Shown here piece by piece: positions 7,934-16,353 of a stretch of DNA of 22,487 nucleotides. Where the stretch lies: contig DTUG01000006.1 in NCBI GenBank assembly GCA_012964275.1, forward strand, positions 1 through 22,487, read 5' to 3'. Each line of letters begins with the position of its first letter. The stretch's first letter is position 1. The notes beneath the pieces were generated by a model, which did no database searches, had not been told where the DNA came from, and was given only the letters and a program-made list of their open reading frames with translations. Position numbers and translations under genes: made by a program. The DNA comes from Fidelibacterota bacterium (GTDB lineage Bacteria > Fidelibacterota > Marinisomatia > Marinisomatales > UBA1611).

Positions 7934-8644
7934 ATGGCAGAATCAAAACGTTTGATTTTTAAAGTTGATGGTCTTGAAAAAGCCTACAGCTCAAACACTG
8001 TACTCAAAATAAGAAAATTGGAAATCCACCCTGGTACTGTATATGGGCTGGTAGGTCCAGTAGGAAGTGGTAAAACAACTTTATTAAATCTATTTGCAGG
8101 TTGTGATATACCTACATATGGTACGGTGCATTTTGACAATGAACCATTTAAGGTAAATTGGCGTGGGAAAATATTACCCAATAGTGAAATATTTTTTACC
8201 GGTGATCCAAATCTTCTAAAACCAAGTTCTATTATCAGTAGAATTATTGGCAACTTCCACGGGAAGAAGTCAAATGTGATTCAAAAGAGGTATTTTGATA
8301 GCGGGCATTATAAAAGCATGTGGGATCGAACTGTGAGAGATCTGTCGCCAGGTGAAAAACGCTGGTTGGGCCTTGTATTGGCTATCGAAAGTGACCCCAG
8401 GGTATTACTTATCGATGATTATGGGGTTTATCTTAACCAATCCATGGAACAAAAATTCCGCTCCCAATTGAAACGTATGAATCGTAATCTGGGAACAACA
8501 ATGATTTTAGCCGCACCTTCTGATAACTTTTTACGAAAATTTGCGTCAGTCATTATTCATTTAGATAATGGGCATGTGGCAAAAATTAGGTCAGGTGTAC
8601 CTCGGCACAGTCCAAAACAACATCAGAAAAGAAGGCGTAAATAA
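7934..8644 (+). CDS. ABC-type ATPase domain protein with degraded catalytic motifs
   Basis: ATG 7934 follows AAGGAAAGG and is preferred to an in-frame TTG at 7883; this gives 236 residues. The fold is clearly an ABC nucleotide-binding domain. Walker A is intact (GPVGSGKTT, 41-49). The signature is LSPGE (137-141), not LSGGQ. Walker B (VLLIDD, 157-162) has Asp162 where the catalytic Glu belongs. The switch His position aligns with Pro195. The D-loop reads Tyr-Leu-Asn, and there is no clear Q-loop glutamine near residues 88-92. It should bind nucleotide, but hydrolysis looks poor or absent. The last dozen residues are strongly basic. No permease or second ATPase lies nearby. It could serve a distant transporter or act as a regulatory soluble ABC protein; the partner is unknown. 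Confidence 0.82.
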   Translation: MAESKRLIFKVDGLEKAYSSNTVLKIRKLEIHPGTVYGLVGPVGSGKTTLLNLFAGCDIPTYGTVHFDNEPFKVNWRGKILPNSEIFFTGDPNLLKPSSIISRIIGNFHGKKSNVIQKRYFDSGHYKSMWDRTVRDLSPGEKRWLGLVLAIESDPRVLLIDDYGVYLNQSMEQKFRSQLKRMNRNLGTTMILAAPSDNFLRKFASVIIHLDNGHVAKIRSGVPRHSPKQHQKRRRK

Positions 8645-8653
8645 ATTTTGATC

Positions 8654-8713
8654 ATGAATCAAATTCGGCATTTTGTAGGAACCATTCTGTATATCCTGTG
8701 TAATTTCAGATAA
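8654..8713 (+). CDS. Possible 19-codon leader ORF before the heptose kinase
   Basis: An ATG at 8654 opens a 19-codon frame (MNQIRHFVGTILYILCNFR) ending in TAA at 8711-8713. That stop overlaps the ATG of the next gene by one base (TAATG), the arrangement used in translational coupling. Neither start has a visible Shine-Dalgarno sequence. A short ORF of this size arises easily by chance, so it is only a candidate. Confidence 0.2.
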   Translation: MNQIRHFVGTILYILCNFR

Positions 8714-9690
8714 TGAAGTTCAAATTTGAGCAATTATCCCAATCTTACAGCGAGAAGAAATTATTGGTTGTGGGCGATATTATTCTGGATGCATATATAT
8801 GGGGTAATGTAGATCGTATCTCACCCGAGGCTCCGGTCCCGGTAGTACAAATTAGGGAAAAGGATCATCAGTCTGGAGGTGCAGCTAATGTCGCCCGTAA
8901 CGTCACTGGGCTTGGCGCACAGGTTGCTTTGGTTGGTTTGATTGGTGAGGACGACGAAGGCAGAAAACTACGTGCTGATTTGTCCAATGATTCAAATATC
9001 AGTGCACATTTGTTGAGAGATCCAGATCGTCCGACAACAGTAAAAACACGGGTGATAGCTGATGGACATCATGTTGTCAGGTTAGATCGTGAACAATTGA
9101 GCCCATTAGGGATTGAACAGATTCACAAACTAAAAGAAATCCTCGGTCCATTAGTGCAATATTCTGATGGTATTATTTTGCAAGATTACAACAAAGGTCT
9201 TTTTACAAAAGAATTTATTTCCTGGATTATTAGTACAGGGAATGAGTCTAATACTCCAATTTATGTTGATCCAAAACACCGGAATTTCAATTGCTATAAA
9301 AATGTCAGGATGGTGAAACCAAATTTAAATGAATTCAGATCTTATGTAGGTGCAAATGCTTTACTTTCAGAATCTGGTTTTCAACTTAAGAATGAACTCA
9401 ATGCGGACATTATATTAGTTACTAAAGGAGCGGAAGGTATTGCGCTATTCCATGATGATCAGCACGAATCCATCGCAACAAAAGCTCGGGCTGTCCATGA
9501 TGTATCTGGAGCTGGAGATACGGTAATAGGAACGTTTGCATTAAATGATGTTTGTGGCGCATTACCAAAAGAATCTGCAGTTTTGGCTAACCTGGCTGCA
9601 GGCAGGGTTTGTGAAGAAGTAGGTGTATTTCCGATCAGTCAAGAAGCATTTAAGGATATTCTTAACCATCATTACAATTCATCAGAATAG
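8713..9690 (+). CDS. rfaE1: D-glycero-beta-D-manno-heptose-7-phosphate kinase
   Basis: This 325-residue PfkB-family sugar kinase phosphorylates heptose 7-phosphate at C1, an early step towards ADP-heptose for the LPS inner core. Visible signatures are LLVVGDIILDAYIWG at the N terminus, RISPEAPVPVV (characteristic of the HldE/RfaE kinase domain), SGGAANVARNV, LILQDYNKG-like and VDPKHRNF segments, and the PfkB anion-hole motif VSGAGDTVIGTFAL near residue 266. The length covers only the kinase domain. The nucleotidyltransferase part of bifunctional HldE is absent, so a separate enzyme must exist elsewhere. The start ATG overlaps the stop of a tiny upstream frame, and the TAG stop abuts the next gene. 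Other PfkB sugar kinases are a remote alternative given the SPEAPVPV motif. Confidence 0.9.
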   Translation: MKFKFEQLSQSYSEKKLLVVGDIILDAYIWGNVDRISPEAPVPVVQIREKDHQSGGAANVARNVTGLGAQVALVGLIGEDDEGRKLRADLSNDSNISAHLLRDPDRPTTVKTRVIADGHHVVRLDREQLSPLGIEQIHKLKEILGPLVQYSDGIILQDYNKGLFTKEFISWIISTGNESNTPIYVDPKHRNFNCYKNVRMVKPNLNEFRSYVGANALLSESGFQLKNELNADIILVTKGAEGIALFHDDQHESIATKARAVHDVSGAGDTVIGTFALNDVCGALPKESAVLANLAAGRVCEEVGVFPISQEAFKDILNHHYNSSE

Positions 9691-9692
9691 TG

Positions 9693-11327
9693 ATGCTTTG
9701 CAGGAGAATCTTATTCTTCAAGATTTTAAATTTTATTTTTCTTTATACACTGTCTGCACAACCAGATCCTAAATATCGCCCTTTCGATTGGGTAATATAT
9801 CGGGCCTCCGGCGCAATTAATTCCATATCTGAAGGTTATTCTTTTGTATATATTGGCACTGATGAGGGTGGGATCTATCGTTATCATCTTTATAGTAACG
9901 ATTTCAATGACCCAATCACCACAGCACAAGGATTAAGAAGCAATACTGTTACAGGTGTACATTTTGATCATAATACGGGAATTATCTGGGCTGCCGTCCC
10001 AGGTTACATTCAATATTCCTATACGCGAGAAGGTGACTGGCGCAATATAGCACTTTCTGAATTGGGTCTTCATAGAACGGATGTGATTAGGCGTTTAGGA
10101 TCCTCCGATAATTATGTATGGGCTCAGGCAAATTCAATTTTTGTGAAAATGGATCGGTCTTCTGGAGTTTTAGCAGGTCTTTATCCGATACCCGATGAAT
10201 TAAATATTCAATGGAGTAGCGGGCCCTATCAAAATCAGCCTGATCTAAAAGAAATTTTTAGTAAATACACAGTTATGTCCGGGTGGATGCTCACTGGTGA
10301 TCGATTTATTGATCAATATGGCAGGTATTTGGATATTACCACAGGCTTGGTAGGGAATCACGGTGATGTTTGGGTAGGAAGTTCCGATGGTACATTTTTC
10401 CAGGGAAAAACAACTATGGAAACTTTTTTCCCTTTTTCATTTGGAATAAGAGGTGTTGATGTAGGTGCACTGCATCATCACAACAGGGATCTTTGGATTG
10501 GGAGTGCTGATTATGATATTGGCAGGGGAATAACACGGTTAGATCCAATCACTTTACAAGCGGATCATTTCGATTTTGATGTGACAGTAAATATGAATCC
10601 TACTGATATTTCATCAATTTTGGATCTTGGGGATGAATTATGGGTTGGAGGTAACAGTTTAGTTTTACTTTACGACAAGGATGACAATTATTGGAGAACA
10701 TTAGGCATTGATATAGGCATACCTGAAGGAAATATTAATGCTTTAGCCGGCGATACAACTTATGTATGGGTTGGATCATCAAGGGGATTAAGACAGATAG
10801 GTAGAAAAAGTCGCAATGAAGATCTTATGGGTATTGAGTCGCTTTTCTATAACCACCCAGTATATGCTTTGCATTTGAATGAGTATGGGCTTTGGATTGG
10901 CACTAGGACAGGTGTGTATTTATATGATCCGAAAAACCCACAGGTAGTTAACGGAAGTTCCATTGGTATTTCCTATTTAGATTTTCCCTTATCACAGGTG
11001 ATGGCTATTCGAGAGGATAACAATGTTCTGTATTTTGCCGCCAATTTAGGTATTGTGAAATTTGATCTGACAGACCGTATATGGGAATTGGTTATTTCCG
11101 CAGTTCAATATGATGCTTTTCCAGCCACAGCTATTGCTATGCACAGAAATCTATGTTTTATTGGTACGAAAATAGGCTTTTTCCGAATAAATTTGAAAAC
11201 AGGTTTAATAAGAAAATATAACTATCCATTCATCGGAAAAGTGAATAGCATGGTTATGTTAAAAAATAATCTCTGGCTGGGTACCAGTGAAGGGTTGGTC
11301 CGATTTAAATGGAAAAAAGATTTATGA
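9693..11327 (+). CDS. Exported beta-propeller protein coupled to a GWxTD protein
   Basis: ATG 9693 is two bases past the kinase stop; a GTG at 9690 overlaps that stop and is also in frame. Of 544 residues, the first 23 form a signal peptide ending Leu-Ser-Ala-Gln. The rest is built of propeller-like repeats of the kind found in two-component-regulator propellers, with blades such as VYIGTDEGGIYRY, YVWVGSSRGLRQI, LWIGTRTGVYLYDP and LWLGTSEGLVRF. No sensor kinase, protease or sorting tail follows, so it should be a soluble or membrane-associated periplasmic propeller. The family resemblance to the T9SS protein PorZ is only at repeat level. Its TGA overlaps the next ATG (ATGA), so it is probably made in step with the GWxTD-domain protein, and the two may act together. 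Specific function unknown. Confidence 0.75.
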   Translation: MLCRRILFFKILNFIFLYTLSAQPDPKYRPFDWVIYRASGAINSISEGYSFVYIGTDEGGIYRYHLYSNDFNDPITTAQGLRSNTVTGVHFDHNTGIIWAAVPGYIQYSYTREGDWRNIALSELGLHRTDVIRRLGSSDNYVWAQANSIFVKMDRSSGVLAGLYPIPDELNIQWSSGPYQNQPDLKEIFSKYTVMSGWMLTGDRFIDQYGRYLDITTGLVGNHGDVWVGSSDGTFFQGKTTMETFFPFSFGIRGVDVGALHHHNRDLWIGSADYDIGRGITRLDPITLQADHFDFDVTVNMNPTDISSILDLGDELWVGGNSLVLLYDKDDNYWRTLGIDIGIPEGNINALAGDTTYVWVGSSRGLRQIGRKSRNEDLMGIESLFYNHPVYALHLNEYGLWIGTRTGVYLYDPKNPQVVNGSSIGISYLDFPLSQVMAIREDNNVLYFAANLGIVKFDLTDRIWELVISAVQYDAFPATAIAMHRNLCFIGTKIGFFRINLKTGLIRKYNYPFIGKVNSMVMLKNNLWLGTSEGLVRFKWKKDL

Positions 11328-12583
11328 GAAATTTAATTTTGTTTTTTTCTCTTGTCACACTATTGTGGTGTGACGAGCAAATGGACCAATCTTTTCGGCG
11401 AAAGAAAAATTGGGGAAACATTGAGCGTTTCAGTTTGATCCCATTTGCGAAAGCAAAATCAATTGACTCGATTGTCGTAACAGCTTTCATCGAAATACCT
11501 TTCTACACATTACAATTTGTAAAAATACCAAGTGGATTTCTAGCCAGTTATGAGACTTCTATCGCCCTGAATGATAAAGATGGCAACCAAGTGGGGCGTA
11601 AGACCTGGATTGATTCGATCAAGGTATCTGACTATGAGAATACCAAATCCACAATTAGAAATAAAAAGCATAACGTGAGTTTCTCTGTACAAAAAAAGAA
11701 ATATGTTCTAGTTGGTGAACTTTATGACCGTGACACCCGAAAAAAAGGTATTAGGGAATTAAAATTGAATTATAATGAATATAAGAAACTACCATCACTT
11801 ATGGCACCAGTGTTGACATTAAAACTTCCAGGCGAGTGGGGATTTGAATCAGGTGAGTGCCCAACTTTGGGACATAGAATTAGGGGAATTGATGATGGAG
11901 TATCAGTCCATATATCAGGATTCGTTGGAAAAGGCAATTATACATTAAACATGCAGCTTGAATCGAATATGGGAAAAACTGCTTTTGACCCAATTACAGC
12001 TATAGCCGATACACAGAGTTCTTTTCAACACAAATTCTATATTGCTCCTGAGCACCTCCAATCATTAAGGGTAACTATATTTATCAAGCTGGCTCAAAAA
12101 GGAAAAATTGTAAAAAAGGAGAAAGTACTCACGATGTATAAGCCGGGTATTTCAAATTATGTGAGTGATCTTAACCAGGCGATGAAACAGATGAAATATA
12201 TACTTGGCAACCAGGAACGATTAGAAATAAAAGGTAAGAATAAAAAAGAAATGGAGAACTTATTTCTTCAATTTTGGAAAAAAAGGGATCCAACTCCGGA
12301 AACTGGATATAATGAACTGATGGAGGAATATTTTGGTCGGGTAGCCTATACAAATGAATATTTTGATGCATCCTGGCGGCCAGGCTGGGAAACAGATCTG
12401 GGTATGATATATATTTTGTTTGGTACACCTGATGAAATTCAACGTACAAATCCAAGAAGCTCTTCATCAGCAGTTTACCAGATATGGTACTATTACCGTA
12501 TAAATAAGCAATTTGTATTTAAAGATCAGAATGGTTTTGGCGATTATCGATTGGATACTCCTTTTCTCGGAGTTAACAATTAG
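11324..12583 (+). CDS. GWxTD-domain envelope protein, probable lipoprotein
   Basis: ATG 11324 overlaps the upstream TGA (ATGA) and begins a signal-like hydrophobic segment ending in Cys16. An ATG five codons earlier is possible but would only add a charged start. The 419-residue product ends with the domain that names the GWxTD family: Gly-Trp-Glu-Thr-Asp at 354-358, then LGMIYILFGTPDEI and a short strand-rich tail. The family is known from FCB and acidobacterial genomes and is of unknown function. The middle is beta-rich without recognised motifs. Cys16 is preceded by Leu-Leu-Trp, an unusual lipobox, so lipidation is likely but not certain. Coupling to the propeller gene suggests a joint role in the envelope. 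The nuclease gene starts at its stop codon. Confidence 0.82.
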   Translation: MRNLILFFSLVTLLWCDEQMDQSFRRKKNWGNIERFSLIPFAKAKSIDSIVVTAFIEIPFYTLQFVKIPSGFLASYETSIALNDKDGNQVGRKTWIDSIKVSDYENTKSTIRNKKHNVSFSVQKKKYVLVGELYDRDTRKKGIRELKLNYNEYKKLPSLMAPVLTLKLPGEWGFESGECPTLGHRIRGIDDGVSVHISGFVGKGNYTLNMQLESNMGKTAFDPITAIADTQSSFQHKFYIAPEHLQSLRVTIFIKLAQKGKIVKKEKVLTMYKPGISNYVSDLNQAMKQMKYILGNQERLEIKGKNKKEMENLFLQFWKKRDPTPETGYNELMEEYFGRVAYTNEYFDASWRPGWETDLGMIYILFGTPDEIQRTNPRSSSSAVYQIWYYYRINKQFVFKDQNGFGDYRLDTPFLGVNN

Positions 12584-13380
12584 TGCTTGAACACTTCTCT
12601 TATAGTAGCTTAGAGACGTTTGATAAATGTCCAGCTCAATTCAAATTTAGATATATTGACTTCATAAAAAAACCTGACGAAGGTATCGAAGCATTCATGG
12701 GGAAAAGGGCTCATGAATCGATAGAATATCTATATAAAATGGTCATGAACGGTACTATCCCTCTATGGGATGAAATTCGAAAAGTATATGTTTCATTATG
12801 GGAAGAAAAGTGGCATGATAGGGTGGCAATAGTCTATTCAAATAACCCACCACGGTATTATTTTGGTTTGGGAGAATCTTGTCTGGCGCGTTTTTACCGT
12901 CATTACAGTCCTTTTAATGAACCAGCTATTGCGACCGAACATGAAATTATATTTCCTGTTGGAGGTGACTCAGCGTACAAGATAAAAAGCATCATTGATA
13001 GGATTGATCACAATCAAAATGGGGACTGGGAGATACACGATTATAAAACTGGAAAACGGTCTCTAACTCAAAGTCAGGCAGACCGTGATAATCAATTAGC
13101 CATTTATAATTTAGCCCTTTTGTATAAAGCAGATAATATTCAGTCAGTAACTCTGGTGTGGCATTTCCTTCAGCAAGGAGAAGAAATAAGGTCAAAGCGA
13201 ACAAAACAAGATTTACGGACCTTGGAGAAGAAGATAAAGGACAAAATAGATCAGATACGGAAAAGAATAGACTATGGAGGTGATTTTCAGCCAAAACCTA
13301 CGCAGCTTTGCAACTGGTGTTATTACTGGGAAGAATGTCCCGCAAAATCGGGCAGTAATCCATACATAATGGAGAGATAA
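12583..13380 (+). CDS. RecB/Cas4-like PD-(D/E)XK nuclease with Fe-S cysteine set
   Basis: This 265-residue protein starts with GTG 12583, which overlaps the preceding TAG by one base. GGAG at 12569-12572 supports that start. Family residues fit the RecB-type nuclease core: His44 (Gly-Lys-Arg-Ala-His-Glu), Asp139 (Ile-Ile-Asp-Arg), Asp153-Tyr-Lys155 (the D-x-K pair) and a Gln-x-x-x-Tyr helix (NQLAIYNLAL). Cys16 plus C-terminal Cys243, Cys246 and Cys252 (C-x2-C-x5-C) reproduce the four-cysteine iron-sulfur arrangement of Cas4 and AddB. It should cut DNA, probably as an exonuclease. No CRISPR array, cas gene or helicase is nearby, so this looks like a stand-alone housekeeping or repair member. 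The RNase H gene follows after three bases. Confidence 0.85.
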   Translation: MLEHFSYSSLETFDKCPAQFKFRYIDFIKKPDEGIEAFMGKRAHESIEYLYKMVMNGTIPLWDEIRKVYVSLWEEKWHDRVAIVYSNNPPRYYFGLGESCLARFYRHYSPFNEPAIATEHEIIFPVGGDSAYKIKSIIDRIDHNQNGDWEIHDYKTGKRSLTQSQADRDNQLAIYNLALLYKADNIQSVTLVWHFLQQGEEIRSKRTKQDLRTLEKKIKDKIDQIRKRIDYGGDFQPKPTQLCNWCYYWEECPAKSGSNPYIMER

Positions 13381-13383
13381 CTA

Positions 13384-13917
13384 ATGGTAGACATCACTGA
13401 TAAAGAAAAGCGCGTCCTCACTGATTTAGTTAGTATGGAATTGATCTCCACAGACAAAAAGAAAGTACTAAAAGGAATATTGGATCGAATTGAAAATAAA
13501 AGATCGATCGAGTTGTATGTTGATGGTGCAGCAGACCTGCATTCGAAAACTGCGGGAATTGGTGGTGTTTTGTTTCAAAATGAAGAGGAATTGTTTACAT
13601 TTTCTAAACCAATATTTGACAAAACAAATAATGAAGCAGAATACCTTGCATTAATCGAAGGTTTGAATGTATCACTAGAATTAAATATCTTAAATATAGT
13701 AATATATTCTGATAGTCAACTAATTGTAAAGCAAGTTAATGGAGAATACAGGGTAAAAAATGATCGCATGAGATTATTGAATTCAGATGTAATAGATCTC
13801 TTATGCCAATTTAATGAATGGTCAATTAATCATATTAACAGAGATAAAAATAAAGTAGCTGATAAATTGAGCAAGGAGGGGATGAAATTAGCCAGAGTCC
13901 AAACCTTAGGTAAATAG
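13384..13917 (+). CDS. Ribonuclease HI family protein
   Basis: This 177-residue protein has an RNase H fold that removes RNA from RNA-DNA hybrids. The likely catalytic residues are Asp47 (YVDGAA), Glu86 (in TNNEAEY), Asp110 (YSDSQLIVKQ) and Asp160 (in NKVADKLS), with the assisting His150. These are the positions expected for type I enzymes of the bacterial/archaeal YqgF-unrelated RnhA-like group with the VNGEYRVKN segment. About 40 helical residues precede the core and may be an extra N-terminal element. ATG 13384 is backed by GGAGAG inside the end of the nuclease gene. Its tight linkage to a DNA nuclease suggests shared expression, possibly shared work on nucleic-acid intermediates; that part is inference. 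Confidence 0.9.
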   Translation: MVDITDKEKRVLTDLVSMELISTDKKKVLKGILDRIENKRSIELYVDGAADLHSKTAGIGGVLFQNEEELFTFSKPIFDKTNNEAEYLALIEGLNVSLELNILNIVIYSDSQLIVKQVNGEYRVKNDRMRLLNSDVIDLLCQFNEWSINHINRDKNKVADKLSKEGMKLARVQTLGK

Positions 13918-14054
13918 GTTGCAATTTTTCTCTTGGGATATTCATATGATTTACGATTGAACCGATTAACCTTTAAAATCTCCGTTCAATTGGATTTAAT
14001 TCTGCAGTACATTTACATCCCATTACTATAAGGAAAAACGACTGGATTTAGAGA

Positions 14055-15080
14055 ATGATCAATAAGAGCATGCCATCCTTCATAAATTGGATTTCCGGTG
14101 ATATAGCTATCGATCTCGGTACAGCCAATACTCTTATTTGGCTGAAAGGTAAGGGTATTGTGATCAATGAGCCATCCATTGTTACCAGGTCGGTACATGA
14201 TGATAAGATTGTTGCTGTGGGAAATGAGGCTAAAGCAATGCTTGGCCGTACCCACAGAGATTTGGAGACCATACGTCCACTGCAGGATGGTGTTATTGCT
14301 GATTTTAGAATGACGGATGGAATGCTCCAGGGATTTATTAGGAAAATTAATCTGAATCGAATGTCTAGACCTCGAATGGTTATATGTGTTCCGTCAGGGG
14401 TAACAGAGGTGGAGAGACGTGCCGTAAAAGATTCTGGTGCGCGGGCTAATGCTAGAGAAGTTTACCTGATAGAAGAGCCTGTCGCCGCAGCGATAGGAAT
14501 AGGTCTTGATATTAGCCAACCGATTGGCAATATAATTGTCGATGTAGGCGGTGGGACTACTGAAATTGCTGTTATTTCTCTCAATGGTGTGGTTGCAAAA
14601 GAAACAATTCGGATCGCAGGTGATGAAATGGATGAAGCAATACTGCAGTGGTTCCGTAATGAGCATAAATTGGAAATTGGATTGGGAATGAGCGAATCAA
14701 TCAAGATGTCTGTTGGTTCCGCCATGCAGATGACGACTGAAACTATCGCTGTAAAAGGCAGAGATTTGGTGTCTGGAATACCCAAAACTATTGAAGTATC
14801 CTCCGATGAAATTCGTCAGGCCTTGAAAGATCCTGTTAATGCTATTGTTGAGGCTGTGAAACGATGTCTGGAGCAAACACCACCTGAGTTGGCGGCCGAT
14901 ATTCTTGAACGAGGGATCATTTTGACGGGTGGAGGCAGTTTGTTGAAAGGCATAGATCAGATTATTCGGGAGAGAACTAACGTACCTGTGAATGTGGCGG
15001 AAGATCCCTTGCTTTCTGTTGTGAAAGGCACCGGAATGGTGCTTGAGAAATTGAAAAAATACGAGGCTGTTTTAATTTAA
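14055..15080 (+). CDS. mreB: Rod shape-determining protein MreB
   Basis: This 341-residue bacterial actin forms membrane-bound filaments that position the lateral cell-wall synthesis machinery. Seen are the phosphate-1 motif AIDLGTANTLIW near residues 18-29, the NEPSIV strand, RPLQDGVIADF, EEPVAAAIGIG, phosphate-2 DVGGGTTEIAVISL at 163 onward, and the adenosine motif LTGGGSLLKGID near 290. Length and motif order are standard. It begins the block mreB-mreC-mreD-mrdA-rodA, the conserved elongasome order. A 137-base gap upstream separates it from the RNase H gene; it is the longest gap in this part of the window and could hold a promoter, though I found no well-spaced -35/-10 pair. A second in-frame ATG at 14070 is possible. 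Confidence 0.97.
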   Translation: MINKSMPSFINWISGDIAIDLGTANTLIWLKGKGIVINEPSIVTRSVHDDKIVAVGNEAKAMLGRTHRDLETIRPLQDGVIADFRMTDGMLQGFIRKINLNRMSRPRMVICVPSGVTEVERRAVKDSGARANAREVYLIEEPVAAAIGIGLDISQPIGNIIVDVGGGTTEIAVISLNGVVAKETIRIAGDEMDEAILQWFRNEHKLEIGLGMSESIKMSVGSAMQMTTETIAVKGRDLVSGIPKTIEVSSDEIRQALKDPVNAIVEAVKRCLEQTPPELAADILERGIILTGGGSLLKGIDQIIRERTNVPVNVAEDPLLSVVKGTGMVLEKLKKYEAVLI

Positions 15081-15089
15081 GGGTTGTCC

Positions 15090-15890
15090 ATGCGCAACCT
15101 ATATCTGTTCGTAGTTAAAAACAAAGATCACATCGTTTTTATAATTGCGATTTTTCTTTCTTCCTTTCTCTTACTAAGAAATGATGATCCAGGGATGGAG
15201 GTTATCCGTGGAAAATCCGCCGATATAGTTACCGTGATTTCCTTACCCATCACATGGATCAAATCGCTTCTGTTGGTGAATGAGGAAAACCAATATCTCC
15301 GGGAAAAAACTCTTCAATTATCCTTACAAGTCGAGTCCATGCTGAATTTTGCGGAAGAAAATAGGAGATTGCAGGAACTTCTTGATTTTAAACGAAAAAC
15401 TAATCTTAAAATTGTCCCGGCTAGAATTGTAAATAAAGGAATTCAGCCCAATTTAGTATCCTTTACGTTAGATGTTGGGAAGAATGATGGCGTGGTTGCT
15501 AATCAACCTGTTTTGACTCCAGAAGGCGTCATCGGTAAAACTATACAAGTAGGGAATAGAGCATCTATAGTTCAATCCATCACTGATCATAATTATCGTC
15601 TCAGTGTCCGCATCCTTCCAAGCGGTGCTACAGGAATTCTACGCTGGCATGGAGATAACCTTTGCGAAGTAAGCGAAGTACAAAAAAATGTCAATATCCA
15701 AATTGGCGATCAGGTAGTGACATCTGGATTTAGTGATATTTATCCTCCCGGGTTGCCTGTTGGTAATGTCTCAGGTGTATATGATGAACGGGGTAATTAT
15801 CAAAAGGTTGTAAATGTCTCCATTCATAGCAATCTAAACGCTTTACAGAATGCATTTGTAATTATTGATTATCAACATGAAATGGACTAA
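15090..15890 (+). CDS. mreC: Rod shape-determining protein MreC
   Basis: This bitopic inner-membrane protein links cytoplasmic MreB to periplasmic wall synthases. ATG 15090 is preferred to a TTG two codons earlier because AAGGG ends six bases before it. One membrane helix (about residues 13-30) is followed by a coiled coil (about 60-95, rich in Glu, Leu and Gln) and then the beta-domain with LDVGKNDGV, TPEGVIGKTIQVG and the GDQVVTSGFSDIYPPGLPVG segment that typifies MreC. At 266 residues it is normal length. It begins nine bases after mreB, and its 3' end contains the mreD start. Confidence 0.94.
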   Translation: MRNLYLFVVKNKDHIVFIIAIFLSSFLLLRNDDPGMEVIRGKSADIVTVISLPITWIKSLLLVNEENQYLREKTLQLSLQVESMLNFAEENRRLQELLDFKRKTNLKIVPARIVNKGIQPNLVSFTLDVGKNDGVVANQPVLTPEGVIGKTIQVGNRASIVQSITDHNYRLSVRILPSGATGILRWHGDNLCEVSEVQKNVNIQIGDQVVTSGFSDIYPPGLPVGNVSGVYDERGNYQKVVNVSIHSNLNALQNAFVIIDYQHEMD

Positions 15891-16353
15891 ATACATTATT
15901 CCAGGGTTTATTGTTTATATGATTCAGCTTTGGTTATCTGAATTTTTATCCTTAAATACAATCCGGCCAGATTTTTGTGTGGTATTAATCCTTTACTGGT
16001 CTGTCAAAGACGGCCGGTTTGCAGGCACAGTTGCAGGATTTATAATTGGATTATTGGTTGATTTATCGGGTGCCGGATCTTTTTTTGGACTTTCACCTAT
16101 GGCGTATTCAATTACCGGGTATGTTGGCGGATATTTGAAGGGGTTATATACTAAGTTGAGCCCATTATACTTTACTTTGTCATGGATTGGAATTCTTTGC
16201 TTTCAGTTCTTGATAGTTTCTTTAGTCATGTATCAGGATCTATTAGTTAAAGACTTGGCCCTGTTTTGGTTCAAATGGATTGCCACAGCCAGTTACACCC
16301 TAGGATTTGCAGGTATATTGCAGGTCATTTTCCCTATATATAGGTTATCTTGA
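15877..16353 (+). CDS. mreD: Rod shape-determining protein MreD
   Basis: This small polytopic inner-membrane protein (158 residues from ATG 15877) has about five hydrophobic helices and few charges. The start lies 14 bases inside mreC; a TTG four codons earlier is possible but less likely. Sequence identity in this family is low, so the call rests on size, topology, the GLLVDLSGAGSFFGLSP loop resembling the usual MreD segment, and its place between mreC and the PBP2 gene. Its TGA overlaps the ATG of mrdA, so the whole block is translated in close succession. Confidence 0.9.
   Translation: MKWTKYIIPGFIVYMIQLWLSEFLSLNTIRPDFCVVLILYWSVKDGRFAGTVAGFIIGLLVDLSGAGSFFGLSPMAYSITGYVGGYLKGLYTKLSPLYFTLSWIGILCFQFLIVSLVMYQDLLVKDLALFWFKWIATASYTLGFAGILQVIFPIYRLS

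Noticed and set aside
12583..13380. Cas4 of a CRISPR system
   Set aside because: The cysteines and nuclease core fit, but no repeat array and no cas1/cas2 or effector gene exists in the window.
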